Source of the DNA: RPQJ01 sp963754535 | GTDB lineage: Bacteria; Pseudomonadota; Gammaproteobacteria; Steroidobacterales; Steroidobacteraceae | Direction of reading: 5' to 3' | DNA: 64,000 bases | Assembly: GCA_963754535.1 (NCBI GenBank) | Contig: CAVWGG010000011.1 | Span: 124,001 to 188,000 of the forward strand | In this document: one piece after another, positions 44,545 through 53,113 of the stretch | Layout: each line of letters begins with the position of its first letter | Numbering within the stretch: the stretch's first letter is position 1 | Position numbers and translations under genes: made by a program | Notes under the pieces: generated by a model | What the model was told of the DNA's origin: nothing | The model's database searches: none | The model's input: the letters and a program-made list of their open reading frames with translations, nothing else

Positions 44545-45885
44545 ATGACGTTTCAACGCGCCCTGGCGCGTCCCGCACGGATCAGTCCTGCCCGGGCGCT
44601 GGCCTGGCTTTGCGTTCTCGCGGGCTCGCTCGCGACGAACGCCCACGCGCAGCTGCGCCTCGACATCACCCAGGGCGTGCGCGATGCGGTGCCCATCGCC
44701 GTGGTGCCGTTCGGCGGCCAGTCCGAAGGCGGCCCGCACGACGTCGCTGCGGTCGTCGCCGGCGACCTGCAGCTGAGCGGCCGTTTCGATCCGCTCGAGC
44801 GGCGTGATCTCGTCGCGCGCCCGACGCGCGGTGCGCAGGTCCGGTTCGAGGACTGGCGCCTGCTCAAATCCGATTTCCTCGTCATCGGCACGGTCGCGCC
44901 GGAGGCGAGCGGGCTTGCCGTCGAGTTCGAACTCTTCAACGTGCAGACCGGCCAGCAGTTGCTCGCGCAGCGCCTGGTGACGAACGAGCGCGGCCTGCGC
45001 GCGACGGCACACCGGATTTCCGACCTGATTTTCGAGCGACTCACGGGCATTCCAGGCGCGTTCTCGACGCGCATCGCCTACGTCTCGGTCGATGGCCGGC
45101 CGCCGTCGCAGCGGTACCGCCTGATGGTTGCGGATGCCGACGGTTTCAGTCCCCGCATCGTCACCGAGTCGTCGGAGCCCATCATGTCGCCGTCCTGGTC
45201 GCCCGACGGGCAGAACCTGGCGTACGTCTCGTTCGAAGGCAAGGCATCTGCGATCTACGTGCAGCGGCTCGCGACGGGTGACCGCAGGCGTGTTTCGGCG
45301 CGGTCCGGCATCAACGGCGCGCCGTCCTGGTCGCCCGATGGCCGCAAGCTGGCTTTGACGTTGTCGCGTGACGGCAATCTCGACCTGTACGTGCTCGACC
45401 TGGCGACGCAAGGCCTCACGCGGCTCACCTCCGACAGCGCGATCGACACCGAGCCGGAGTGGTCGCGCGATGGTGCGTCCATCTATTTCACGTCGGACCG
45501 GGCGGGCAGTGCGCAGGTCTACCGCGTCGGCGTCGGCAGCGGCCAGGAGGCGCAGCGTCTCACCTTCACCAACGGCTACAACGCCCGTCCCCGCCTGTCG
45601 CCGGATGGCGAGTCGATGGCGCTGGTCACGCTGGACCGGGGCGCGTACCGCATCGCGACCTATGATCTCAAGACGCGCAACTTGCACGTGCTGACGGATG
45701 GCCGCCAGGACGAGGCGCCGAGCTTCGCGCCGAACGGGGCGATCATCATCTACGCGACACGTGCGGGTACGAAGGGCACGCTGGCGATGGTCTCGGCCGA
45801 TGGCCGGTTCCAGCAGCGGCTCAGCTCGGACACGGGCGACGTCCGTGAGCCGGTCTGGTCGCCGTTCACGCCCGTGCAGCGGTGA
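44545..45885 (+). CDS. tolB: TolB, periplasmic beta-propeller
   Basis: A 446-residue protein with a signal peptide (ALAWLCVLAGSLATNAHAQ), an N-terminal domain (VPFGGQSEGGP) and a six-bladed propeller with repeated SPSWSPDGQNLAYVS-like and GAPSWSPDGRKLALT-like blades. TolB binds Pal and peptidoglycan-free partners in the Tol-Pal complex. The ATG at 44545 with GGAG just upstream is chosen; the longer frame overlaps tolA. It follows tolA by 7 bases. Confidence 0.95.
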   Translation: MTFQRALARPARISPARALAWLCVLAGSLATNAHAQLRLDITQGVRDAVPIAVVPFGGQSEGGPHDVAAVVAGDLQLSGRFDPLERRDLVARPTRGAQVRFEDWRLLKSDFLVIGTVAPEASGLAVEFELFNVQTGQQLLAQRLVTNERGLRATAHRISDLIFERLTGIPGAFSTRIAYVSVDGRPPSQRYRLMVADADGFSPRIVTESSEPIMSPSWSPDGQNLAYVSFEGKASAIYVQRLATGDRRRVSARSGINGAPSWSPDGRKLALTLSRDGNLDLYVLDLATQGLTRLTSDSAIDTEPEWSRDGASIYFTSDRAGSAQVYRVGVGSGQEAQRLTFTNGYNARPRLSPDGESMALVTLDRGAYRIATYDLKTRNLHVLTDGRQDEAPSFAPNGAIIIYATRAGTKGTLAMVSADGRFQQRLSSDTGDVREPVWSPFTPVQR

Positions 45886-45961
45886 AGAGCGCGTCGACGC
45901 AAGGTATCATTCGCAGAATTTGCCGGCCGCCGCTGCGCGGCCCCGACCATCCAGGAGTTCG

Positions 45962-46510
45962 ATGACCATGAAATGGACCCATGCCGTTGCCTTCGCCTTG
46001 CTTGCCGTCGGCCTCGCGGGCTGCTCGAAGCCGAAGCAGGTGCAGCCGGAGACGACGACCGAGGCCCCGGTCGACAGCGGTGCGCAGACGAGCGGCGTCG
46101 GCAACGAGACCGGTCCGGCGACGGGGACGACGGCGGGCGCGATGAGCGCAACGCAGCAACAGGCGCTTGCCGCCCTGCAGTCCCGCAACATCGTTTACTT
46201 CGAGTTCGACAGCAGTGAAATCCGCTCCGACTACGTCAGCGTCGTCGCAGCGCACGCGGCCTACCTGGCCAAGTACCCGACCGCACGCGTGCGCCTCGAA
46301 GGGCACACCGACGAACGCGGCTCGCGCGAATACAACATCGGCCTCGGCGAACGGCGCGCGCAGACGGTGCGCAAGGCGCTGCTGCTGCAGGGTGTCGCCG
46401 AATCGCAGATCACGACGGTCAGCTACGGCGAAGAGCGTCCTGCGGTCGAGGGTTCCGATGAATCCGCCTACGCGCAGAACCGCCGCGTCGAAATCGTGCA
46501 GGTGCAGTGA
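45962..46510 (+). CDS. pal: Pal, peptidoglycan-associated lipoprotein
   Basis: A 182-residue lipoprotein: signal peptide FALLAVGLAGC (lipobox LAGC), a Thr/Ala/Gly-rich linker, then an OmpA-type peptidoglycan-binding domain (VYFEFDSSEIRSDY, LEGHTDERGSREYNIGLGER). It ties the outer membrane to the cell wall. AGGAG lies five bases before the ATG at 45962. The gap of 76 bases after tolB contains a TATCAT-like -10 box, so it may have its own promoter. Confidence 0.95.
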   Translation: MTMKWTHAVAFALLAVGLAGCSKPKQVQPETTTEAPVDSGAQTSGVGNETGPATGTTAGAMSATQQQALAALQSRNIVYFEFDSSEIRSDYVSVVAAHAAYLAKYPTARVRLEGHTDERGSREYNIGLGERRAQTVRKALLLQGVAESQITTVSYGEERPAVEGSDESAYAQNRRVEIVQVQ

Positions 46511-46514
46511 GCCG

Positions 46515-47264
46515 ATGAATACCGTCTTGCGTGCCGCCTTCGTGGCGTCGGCCCTGCTGGCCGGCTCGCTGGTCCACGCGACCGCCAGCAACAAGGAACT
46601 CGAGTCGCGGGCGGATGCCACCGACCAGCGTCTGGGCACGCTCGAAAGCCGGGTCAACCAGTCGCTGCTCGACCTGCAGCAGCAGATCGAAAGATCGCAG
46701 CAGGAACTGCGCACGCTGCGCGGCCAGATCGAGGAAGCCCGGCACGAGCTCGAATCCATGCAGCAGCAGCAGCGTGACCTCTACGGCGACCTCGACCGGC
46801 GCCTGCTGGTGATGGAGAACGGCGCTGGTGGCGCGCCCGTCGCGGCGGGTGGTGCCACAAGGGCGCCCGACGCGGTGTTTGCGGACGAATCGTCGGTGTA
46901 CGGCGAGGCATTTGCTGCGATGAAGGCTGGCCGCTACGAGGAAGCCGCGCGCGGCTTCCAGACGTATCTCGCGAAATATCCGCGCGGTCCGCGTGCCGAC
47001 AACGCCACGTACTGGCTCGGTGAAGCACAGTTCATGCAGCAGCAATACGATGCGGCGCTGAAGTCGTTCCAGGCCGTCGGCGCCTTTGCCGAATCGCGAC
47101 GCCTGCCGGATGCGATGTACAAGGTCGCGCTCTGCCAGTACGAACTGAAAGCGTTCAAGAACGCGCGCGCGACGCTGAACAAGGTCATTTCGACCTACCC
47201 GGACGCCGACGCCGCCAGGCAGGCCCAGGTCCAGATCGACAAGATGAATGCCGAGGGCCGGTGA
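46515..47264 (+). CDS. cpoB: CpoB (YbgF), division coordinator
   Basis: A 249-residue exported protein. The signal peptide is followed by a coiled coil (LLDLQQQIERSQQELRTL) and three TPR repeats (EAFAAMKAGRYEEAARGFQT, ATYWLGEAQFMQQQYDAALK). CpoB links peptidoglycan synthesis with outer-membrane constriction by Tol-Pal. It starts four bases after pal and overlaps queE by four bases. Confidence 0.94.
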   Translation: MNTVLRAAFVASALLAGSLVHATASNKELESRADATDQRLGTLESRVNQSLLDLQQQIERSQQELRTLRGQIEEARHELESMQQQQRDLYGDLDRRLLVMENGAGGAPVAAGGATRAPDAVFADESSVYGEAFAAMKAGRYEEAARGFQTYLAKYPRGPRADNATYWLGEAQFMQQQYDAALKSFQAVGAFAESRRLPDAMYKVALCQYELKAFKNARATLNKVISTYPDADAARQAQVQIDKMNAEGR

Positions 47265-47902
47265 GCCGGCTCAAGATCACCGAGACCTTCGTCTCGATCC
47301 AGGGCGAAGCCGACGCCGTCGGCTGGCCCACGCTCTTCATCCGCCTCACGGGATGTCCGCTGCGTTGCGTCTACTGCGATACGCAGTATTCGTTCTACGG
47401 CGGCGAATGGCGCACGCTCGACGATCTGCTCGCCATCGCGCGGGAAAGTGGCGTGCGCCACGTCTGCGTCACGGGTGGTGAACCACTGGCGCAGAAGGCG
47501 TGCTTCGAACTGCTGGCTGCGCTGTGTGACGCGGGCTTTTCGGTGTCGCTCGAGACAAGTGGCGCTCTCGACGTCGCTGCGGTCGATCCGCGCGTCAGCC
47601 GTGTCGTGGACCTGAAGACCCCAGGCTCCGGCGAAGTCGAGCGCAACAAGCTCGGGAACCTCGACGTGCTGACGGCGCGCGACCAGCTCAAGTTCGTGCT
47701 TTGTTCCCGGGCCGATTACGAATGGGCACGCAGCCTGCTGCGCGAGTGCGCCACGCCGTTGCCGGCGCAGGTGCTGTTCTCTCCCGTGTGGGGGCAGGTC
47801 GAGCCGCGTGAACTTGCGGACTGGATCCTCGCCGATCGGCTGCCCGTGCGGCTGCAGGTGCAGCTGCATAAATACCTCTGGGGCAACGAGCCGGGTCGCT
47901 GA
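47261..47902 (+). CDS. queE: QueE, 7-carboxy-7-deazaguanine synthase
   Basis: A 213-residue radical SAM enzyme of queuosine synthesis. FVSIQGEADAVGWPTLFIR begins the fold and the cluster motif is CPLRCVYC (C-x3-C-x2-C). GTG start overlaps the cpoB stop (GTGA), and its stop overlaps the queC ATG. The product goes to QueC, encoded next. Placement behind tol-pal is common in related genomes. Confidence 0.94.
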   Translation: MSRLKITETFVSIQGEADAVGWPTLFIRLTGCPLRCVYCDTQYSFYGGEWRTLDDLLAIARESGVRHVCVTGGEPLAQKACFELLAALCDAGFSVSLETSGALDVAAVDPRVSRVVDLKTPGSGEVERNKLGNLDVLTARDQLKFVLCSRADYEWARSLLRECATPLPAQVLFSPVWGQVEPRELADWILADRLPVRLQVQLHKYLWGNEPGR

Positions 47903-48618
47903 TGACGAAGCACGGAGTTGACACGCGGGGCACCGACAAACCCCGACCAGCCATCGTGCTGGTCTCGGGCGGGCTCGATTCCGCCACCTGCCTTGCCATC
48001 GCACGCGCCGAGGGTTTCCGGTGCCATGCGCTCAGTTTCCAGTATGGCCAGCGCCACCACGCCGAACTGAACGCGGCCCGCCAGGTGGCAGCCCAGCTGG
48101 GCGCCGTCGAACACCGTGTCATGCAGATCGATCTCGGCGCGTTCGGTGGGTCGGCGCTGACGGACGCGACCATCGCCGTGCCCGAGGATGGGGCGAGCGG
48201 GGCAGCCATTCCGGTCACCTACGTCCCTGCGCGCAATACCATCTTCCTTGCTTTTGCGCTGGCCTGGGCCGAAGTCCTGCAGGCGCACGACATCTTCATC
48301 GGCGTGAATGCCGTCGATTACTCCGGTTACCCGGACTGCCGCCCGGAATTCATCGACGCGTTTGCGCGCATGGCCAATCTCGCCACGCGCGAAGGCGTGG
48401 AGGGCAGGGAGCCGCTGCGGATCCGCACGCCCCTGATCGACCTGACCAAGGCCGGGATCATCCGGCGGGGCCTGGCGTTGGGCGTCGATTTTGGCACGAC
48501 CGTTTCCTGCTACCAGGCCGATGAGCAGGGCCGGGCCTGCGGCCGCTGCGACTCCTGTCGCCTGCGCCGGGCCGGATTCGAGGCCGCGGCTGCGCCCGAT
48601 CCCACCGCCTACCGATGA
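47902..48618 (+). CDS. queC: QueC, 7-cyano-7-deazaguanine (preQ0) synthase
   Basis: A 238-residue ATP-pyrophosphatase-type enzyme. The PP-loop is VLVSGGLDSATCLAIA, and the zinc-binding cysteines lie in VSCYQAD and CGRCDSCRLRR. It converts carboxy-deazaguanine to preQ0 with ATP and ammonia. It overlaps queE by one base (TGATG) and is followed by tRNA-Lys. Confidence 0.95.
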   Translation: MTKHGVDTRGTDKPRPAIVLVSGGLDSATCLAIARAEGFRCHALSFQYGQRHHAELNAARQVAAQLGAVEHRVMQIDLGAFGGSALTDATIAVPEDGASGAAIPVTYVPARNTIFLAFALAWAEVLQAHDIFIGVNAVDYSGYPDCRPEFIDAFARMANLATREGVEGREPLRIRTPLIDLTKAGIIRRGLALGVDFGTTVSCYQADEQGRACGRCDSCRLRRAGFEAAAAPDPTAYR

Positions 48619-48647
48619 TCGGCTATCATCCGCGGCTCGCCGTAGCG

Positions 48648-48722
48648 GGGCCGTTAGCTCAGCGGTAGAGCAGCTGGCTTTTAACCAGTTGGTCGATGGT
48701 TCGATCCCATCACGGCCCACCA
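48648..48722 (+). tRNA. tRNA-Lys (TTT)
   Basis: A complete tRNA with encoded CCA. Acceptor GGGCCGT pairs with ACGGCCC, anticodon stem GCTGG/CCAGT holds loop CTTTTAA with anticodon TTT, and T-loop GGTTCGATCCC is standard. A TATCAT box with GC-rich discriminator at 48624-48629 is a possible own promoter. Confidence 0.95.
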
Positions 48723-48802
48723 TTAAGCGGGGTGCCCAGCGCACCGGCCGTGGACGCGGTGGTCTGCGGCGAGGCATTACTTTATCTCCGGGAGGACGAT
48801 TC

Positions 48803-49156
48803 ATGCGCCATTTCACGTGTGCCCTAGCCCTCGCACTGCTCGCCGGTTGCGCATCGCAGCCGTCGGCGCCGACACCGGCACCTGCGCCGGCTCCAGTCGC
48901 TGCCGCGGCCCCAACCGCCGCCCCGGTAGCCGGCGCCACGGCCGCGAAAGCGACCTATCCCGGTTACAAGGAAAAGACCTTCAAGGGCGAGACCGTCTAC
49001 TGCAAGAAGGTCGCCAAGATCGGTTCGCGGTTCGAGGAAGAAACCTGCATGACCGGTCCGGAGATGGAACGGATGATGCAGCAGGCCGAGGCCGACAAAG
49101 ACCAGTTCCGTCGCAACCAGACGCTCTGCGGCACCGGCGGCTGCGGTGGCTCGTAA
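48803..49156 (+). CDS. Small lipoprotein with conserved cysteines
   Basis: A 117-residue lipoprotein with GGAGG before the ATG. The signal peptide ends LLAGC (lipobox); a Pro/Ala linker (TPAPAPAPVAAAAP) follows; the C-terminal domain has TVYCKKVAKIGSRFEEETC and LCGTGGCGGS. The block CKKVxxxGSRF...C occurs in small uncharacterised gammaproteobacterial envelope proteins. Four cysteines besides the lipid-linked one may form disulfides or bind metal. Function unknown. Confidence 0.78.
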   Translation: MRHFTCALALALLAGCASQPSAPTPAPAPAPVAAAAPTAAPVAGATAAKATYPGYKEKTFKGETVYCKKVAKIGSRFEEETCMTGPEMERMMQQAEADKDQFRRNQTLCGTGGCGGS

Positions 49157-49287
49157 CCTGCTTGCCTGAATTTGCGGACTTTTGCCGTAGTGCGTTGCGC
49201 TTGCCGCCACGTACGCAATACGGATTGAGGCCCGGGGTACGCCCTGTTAAATTCACCGGTTCCCACCCCCATGCATCCGAGAGAAAC

Positions 49288-49821
49288 ATGAAGAACAAGG
49301 TGTTCGCTTCCCTGGCCGCGGTCGCGCTCGCATTCGCCGCCCCCGCCATGGCGCAGAAGTCTGCTGGCAACCTGGTCGACGACGGCACCATCGTCACGTC
49401 GGTGAAGGGCAGCCTGCTGGCAGAAAAGGGCGTGCCCTCGGGTGACGTCAACGTCGAGGTCTACAAGGGCGTCGTGCTGCTGAGCGGCTTCGTCAAGACG
49501 CAGGCAGAAAAGGACAAGGCGGGCAAGGTCGCGAAGAGCGTCAAGGACGTGGTTTCCGTGCGCAATGAAATCGCGGTGCACCCGGCAACGTCGATGGGCA
49601 CCAAGCTCGACGACACGGTCCTGGTGAGCAAGGTGAAAGCGGCTCTCGTCGACGCCAGCGACGTGAAGTCCGGCCAGATCAACGTCGAAGCGCGTGGCGG
49701 CATCGTGCAGCTCGGCGGCTTCGTGACCGGCGAGAAGATGAAGGAACGTGCGATCGCCGTCGCCAAGGGCGTTTCCGGCGTGACGCGCGTCGACGACGCG
49801 CTGTTCGTCAAGCCGGAATAA
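49288..49821 (+). CDS. BON-domain periplasmic protein (OsmY-like)
   Basis: A 177-residue exported protein with a signal peptide (KVFASLAAVALAFAAPAMA) and two BON domains: SVKGSLLAEKGVPSGDVNVE and KVKAALVDASDVKSGQINVE. Both contain the GxVxLxGFV motif. OsmY-type proteins sit in the periplasm and respond to osmotic or envelope stress. It lies 131 bases after the lipoprotein gene and ends at a strong terminator. Confidence 0.9.
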   Translation: MKNKVFASLAAVALAFAAPAMAQKSAGNLVDDGTIVTSVKGSLLAEKGVPSGDVNVEVYKGVVLLSGFVKTQAEKDKAGKVAKSVKDVVSVRNEIAVHPATSMGTKLDDTVLVSKVKAALVDASDVKSGQINVEARGGIVQLGGFVTGEKMKERAIAVAKGVSGVTRVDDALFVKPE

Positions 49822-49852
49822 CCCGGCACCCTGCGACACGCAAGCGTTGCGA

Positions 49853-49883
49853 GCAGAGGCCCCGTTCGTCGGGGCCTCTTTGC
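49853..49883 (+). terminator. Terminator after BON gene
   Basis: AGAGGCCCCG-TTCGT-CGGGGCCTCT followed by TT: a 10-bp, very stable hairpin 33 bases after the BON stop. It lies 20 bases upstream of the next ATG. Confidence 0.88.
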
Positions 49884-49903
49884 ATTCTGGCGAGGATGAA
49901 TCG

Positions 49904-50683
49904 ATGAGGCGACTGTTGTGCCTGCTGGCGATCGCGCTCTGCTTGCCCGCCGCGCACGCCGACGAAGGGATGGACGCCTCGGCGATCGAAGCCCTCGCGC
50001 TCGGCATTGCGGCAAAGACGGACGCGCGCGTCGCTGCGGTCCTGCCGCGCATCGAAGGCACAGGCAGCAAGCTCCTTGCCCTGCGATCCTATCTGCGCAG
50101 CGGTTGTCACCTGGCCGAACGCTGGAGCTGGACGCAGGACCAGATCGCGGCCTACGCAGGTTCGACCGAGCAGGACCAACTGAATGCCGAGATCCAGCGC
50201 GTCCGCGAAAAGTTTGAGCAGTCGAATCCAGGCTTCCAGCTGTTCGTAAACCCGCAGGTGCGCAGTCTCGACATCCAGCTTGCAGACTGGAATCGCAACG
50301 AATCCGTCGCCGCGGCTTCGGCTCGGCTCCTGCAGGACGCCGTTGCGCATCTCGGCACCGCGGCGACCAATGCCTTGCGGGGCACCCCGATGCTCGAATC
50401 GTTCCTGAAGTCGTACGCCCCGGTGCCAACTCCAGCCGTAGCCGCGCCCGGGCTGTCGCCTCATGGGCAGGCGCGCGCGATCGATTTCCAGGTACATCGC
50501 GGCGGGGAGATCGTCGCCGGGCCCGATACGCCAACGATCGGGACAGTCTGGGAGCAGGGTGGCTGGGCTGCCAGGCTGGACCTGGCGGTGCGCGAGGCGG
50601 GCAGCAGGTTCGTGGGCCCGCTCGTTTCGCCGCACGAGCCGTGGCATTACTCCTACACCCAGGTCGCCATCTTCAACCAGTAA
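49904..50683 (+). CDS. M15-like peptidoglycan peptidase, exported
   Basis: A 259-residue protein with a signal peptide (LLCLLAIALCLPAAHA). The C-terminal half looks like a VanY/M15-type metallopeptidase: LSPHGQARAIDFQV supplies the first histidine and aspartate, and SPHEPWHYSY near the end supplies the last histidine. The N-terminal half is helical (LESFLKSYAPVPTP follows) and not recognised. It probably trims peptide crosslinks or stems in the cell wall. The ATG at 49904 directly precedes the signal peptide; an upstream in-frame start would overlap the terminator. Confidence 0.8.
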   Translation: MRRLLCLLAIALCLPAAHADEGMDASAIEALALGIAAKTDARVAAVLPRIEGTGSKLLALRSYLRSGCHLAERWSWTQDQIAAYAGSTEQDQLNAEIQRVREKFEQSNPGFQLFVNPQVRSLDIQLADWNRNESVAAASARLLQDAVAHLGTAATNALRGTPMLESFLKSYAPVPTPAVAAPGLSPHGQARAIDFQVHRGGEIVAGPDTPTIGTVWEQGGWAARLDLAVREAGSRFVGPLVSPHEPWHYSYTQVAIFNQ

Positions 50684-50795
50684 ATCCGTGCCGCCTGCCG
50701 AGCCGTGCCGACACGCGCCGGTTTGACCCGCCGCGGCGTTCCGCTACCATGCGCGCCTACAGTTTCATTCGTAACTAACTGGCGGGAGGGCTGCC

Positions 50796-51842
50796 ATGGC
50801 CGACCTCTTCGAGAATCCGATGGGTACCGACGGCTTCGAGTTCGTCGAGTACACCGCGCCCGATCCCGAATTGCTGCGTTCGCTGTTCGAGCGCATGGGC
50901 TTTCCCGTCAGGGCGCGTCACCGCAGCAAGAACGTCACGCTGCACAAGCAGGGCGACGTCAATTTCATCATCAACGCCGAGCCGGGCAGTTTTGGCCAGC
51001 GCTTCGCGCAGCAGCACGGCCCGTCCGCCTGCGCCATGGCGTTCCGCGTGAAGGATGCCGCCAGGGCGTTCAAGCGTGCCGTTGAACTCGGCGCGAAGCC
51101 GGTGCAGAACCCCGTGGGCCCGATGGAACTCAACATCCCGGCCATCGAGGGTATCGGCGGCAGCCTGGTGTACCTCGTGGACCGCTACGGCGAGAACACG
51201 ATCTACGACGTCGATTTCGTCCCGGTGCCGGACCGCGGCGCGCTGCGCACGACGGGCCTGTCGGTGATCGATCACCTGACCCACAACGTGCATCGCGGCA
51301 ACATGGCCAGGTGGGCGGGCTTCTACGAGAAGCTCTTCAACTTCCGCGAGATTCGTTACTTCGACATCGAAGGCAAGAAGACGGGTCTTTTCAGCAAGGC
51401 GATGACCAGTCCGTGCGGCAAGATCCGCATCCCGATCAACGAGTCGCAGGACGACAAGTCGCAGATCGAGGAATACCTGCGCGAGTACCAGGGCGAGGGC
51501 ATCCAGCACATCGCGCTGCACACCTCGGACATCTGCGCGACGGTGGACGCGCTGCGCGCGAACGGCATCCAGTTCCAGGACACGCCGGCGACGTACTACG
51601 AGGGCGTGCCGGCCCGCGTTGAGGGTCACCGCGAGAATCTCGAGGAACTGGCGCGGCGCCGCATCCTGATCGACGGCAGCGCGAAGGACGGCATCCTGCT
51701 GCAGATCTTCACCACCAACGTCATCGGCCCGATCTTCTTCGAGATCATCCAGCGCAAGGGCAACGAGGGCTTCGGCGAAGGCAACTTCCGTGCGCTGTTC
51801 GAGTCGATCGAGCTCGACCAGGAACGGCGCGGCGTCATCTGA
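50796..51842 (+). CDS. hppD: HppD, 4-hydroxyphenylpyruvate dioxygenase
   Basis: A 348-residue Fe(II) enzyme that turns 4-hydroxyphenylpyruvate to homogentisate. Iron ligands are in SVIDHLTHNVH, GIQHIALHTSD and FFEIIQRKGNEGFGEGNF. Length is in the bacterial range. It is first in the tyrosine-degradation set hppD-hmgA-fahA-aminotransferase. A palindromic repeat begins right after its stop codon. Confidence 0.97.
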   Translation: MADLFENPMGTDGFEFVEYTAPDPELLRSLFERMGFPVRARHRSKNVTLHKQGDVNFIINAEPGSFGQRFAQQHGPSACAMAFRVKDAARAFKRAVELGAKPVQNPVGPMELNIPAIEGIGGSLVYLVDRYGENTIYDVDFVPVPDRGALRTTGLSVIDHLTHNVHRGNMARWAGFYEKLFNFREIRYFDIEGKKTGLFSKAMTSPCGKIRIPINESQDDKSQIEEYLREYQGEGIQHIALHTSDICATVDALRANGIQFQDTPATYYEGVPARVEGHRENLEELARRRILIDGSAKDGILLQIFTTNVIGPIFFEIIQRKGNEGFGEGNFRALFESIELDQERRGVI

Positions 51843-51844
51843 GG

Positions 51845-51969
51845 AAGGGGTTAGGGGATAGGGGTTAGGGGATAGGGGACAGGGGAGGGGGTTAGGGGTT
51901 AGTCGGAGTTCCGGAGCGGCCGCATCGCGGCCTTCCGACTATCCCCTAACCCCTATCCCCTAACCCCTT
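51845..51969 (+). repeat. Palindromic TTAGGGG element, copy B (between hppD and hmgA)
   Basis: The left arm starts AAGGGGTTAGGGGATAGGGG and its 30 bases (51845-51874) pair perfectly with the right arm's end (to 51968). Between them lie an extra G-rich stretch (51875-51890) and a TTAGGGGTTAGTCGGA segment that also pairs with TCCGACTATCCCCTAA. The centre is a perfect hairpin GGCCGC-ATC-GCGGCC (51918-51932). It starts two bases after the hppD stop and ends 16 bases before the hmgA GTG. Same architecture as 35365-35458. Confidence 0.9.
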
Positions 51970-51985
51970 TCACTGAGGTTACGAA

Positions 51986-53113
51986 GTGAAACATTACATA
52001 CCTTTGTCACGCGTTGAAGGCGTCGCCTCGCGGCAGGCGCACTGCGACCTGCCCGAAGGCACGTACGAGCGCGAAATGAGCAAGGAAGGGTTTTTCGGCC
52101 CGGCCGCGTTCTTCCACCATCGACACCCGCCGACGGGCTGGACCGAGTTCGAAGGCCCGCTGCGTCCGCGCGCGCTCGACCTGACGCGACTGCCGGCGGG
52201 GGCGACCAGTCCCTGGTCGGCCGTCGAGGTGCTCGCCAACGCATCCTGCCGCGTGCGCTTCTGGCGCCTGCCGCAGAGCATGGACAAGCTCGCGCGCAAT
52301 GCGGACGGCGACGAACTGCTGTTCGTGCACAACGGCGAGGCTGACCTCTACTGCGATTTCGGGCACCTGGGACTGCGTGCCGGAGACTACGTGATGCTGC
52401 CGCGCGGGACGATGTGGCGGCTGGAGATCGCCGCGCCGCTCGACGTGCTGTTGATCGAGTCCACCAATGCCAGCTACATGCTCCCCGACAAGGGTCTCGT
52501 CGGTCCGCACGCGATCTTCGATCCGGCGATCCTGGATACGCCGCGCATCGACGAAGCGTTCAAGGCGCAGCAGTCGGCCACGCGCGGCTGGCAGGTCGAG
52601 GTGAAGCGCCGCGGCGCGATCTCGCGTATCACGTACCCGTTCAATCCGCTGGACGCGATCGGCTGGCACGGTGAACTCGCGCCGGTGCGCCTCAATGTGC
52701 GCGACATTCGCCCGCTCATGAGCCATCGCTACCACCTGCCGCCGTCGGCGCACACGACCTTCCTGTCGTCGCGCTTCGTCGTCTGCACGTTCGTGCCGCG
52801 GCCGTTCGAGACCGACCCGAAGGCGCTGAAGGTGCCGTTCTTCCACAATAACGACGACTACGACGAAGTCATCTTCTATCACGCGGGCGACTTCTTCAGC
52901 CGCGACAACATCCACCCGGGCATGCTCACGTACCATCCGGCGGGATTCACGCACGGCCCGCACCCGCAGGCGCTTACGCGGATGTTCGAGCAGACCAAGC
53001 CGGCGACCGACGAATACGCGGTGATGATCGACACGCGCGATCCGATCGACGTCAGCGAGGGCGGGCTCGCCGTGGAGTGGGCGGGTTACGTCGACAGCTG
53101 GAAAGGCAAATGA
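51986..53113 (+). CDS. hmgA: HmgA, homogentisate 1,2-dioxygenase (short form)
   Basis: A 375-residue cupin-fold enzyme opening the homogentisate ring. Iron-ligand and active-site regions appear in NNDDYDEVIFYH and HPAGFTHGPHP near the C-terminus; KEGFFGPAAFFHHRHPPTGW near the N-terminus is also typical. It is about 60 residues shorter than the usual human/Pseudomonas type and matches the shorter bacterial branch. GTG start with GAGGT seven bases before. Its stop overlaps the fahA ATG. Confidence 0.92.
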   Translation: MKHYIPLSRVEGVASRQAHCDLPEGTYEREMSKEGFFGPAAFFHHRHPPTGWTEFEGPLRPRALDLTRLPAGATSPWSAVEVLANASCRVRFWRLPQSMDKLARNADGDELLFVHNGEADLYCDFGHLGLRAGDYVMLPRGTMWRLEIAAPLDVLLIESTNASYMLPDKGLVGPHAIFDPAILDTPRIDEAFKAQQSATRGWQVEVKRRGAISRITYPFNPLDAIGWHGELAPVRLNVRDIRPLMSHRYHLPPSAHTTFLSSRFVVCTFVPRPFETDPKALKVPFFHNNDDYDEVIFYHAGDFFSRDNIHPGMLTYHPAGFTHGPHPQALTRMFEQTKPATDEYAVMIDTRDPIDVSEGGLAVEWAGYVDSWKGK

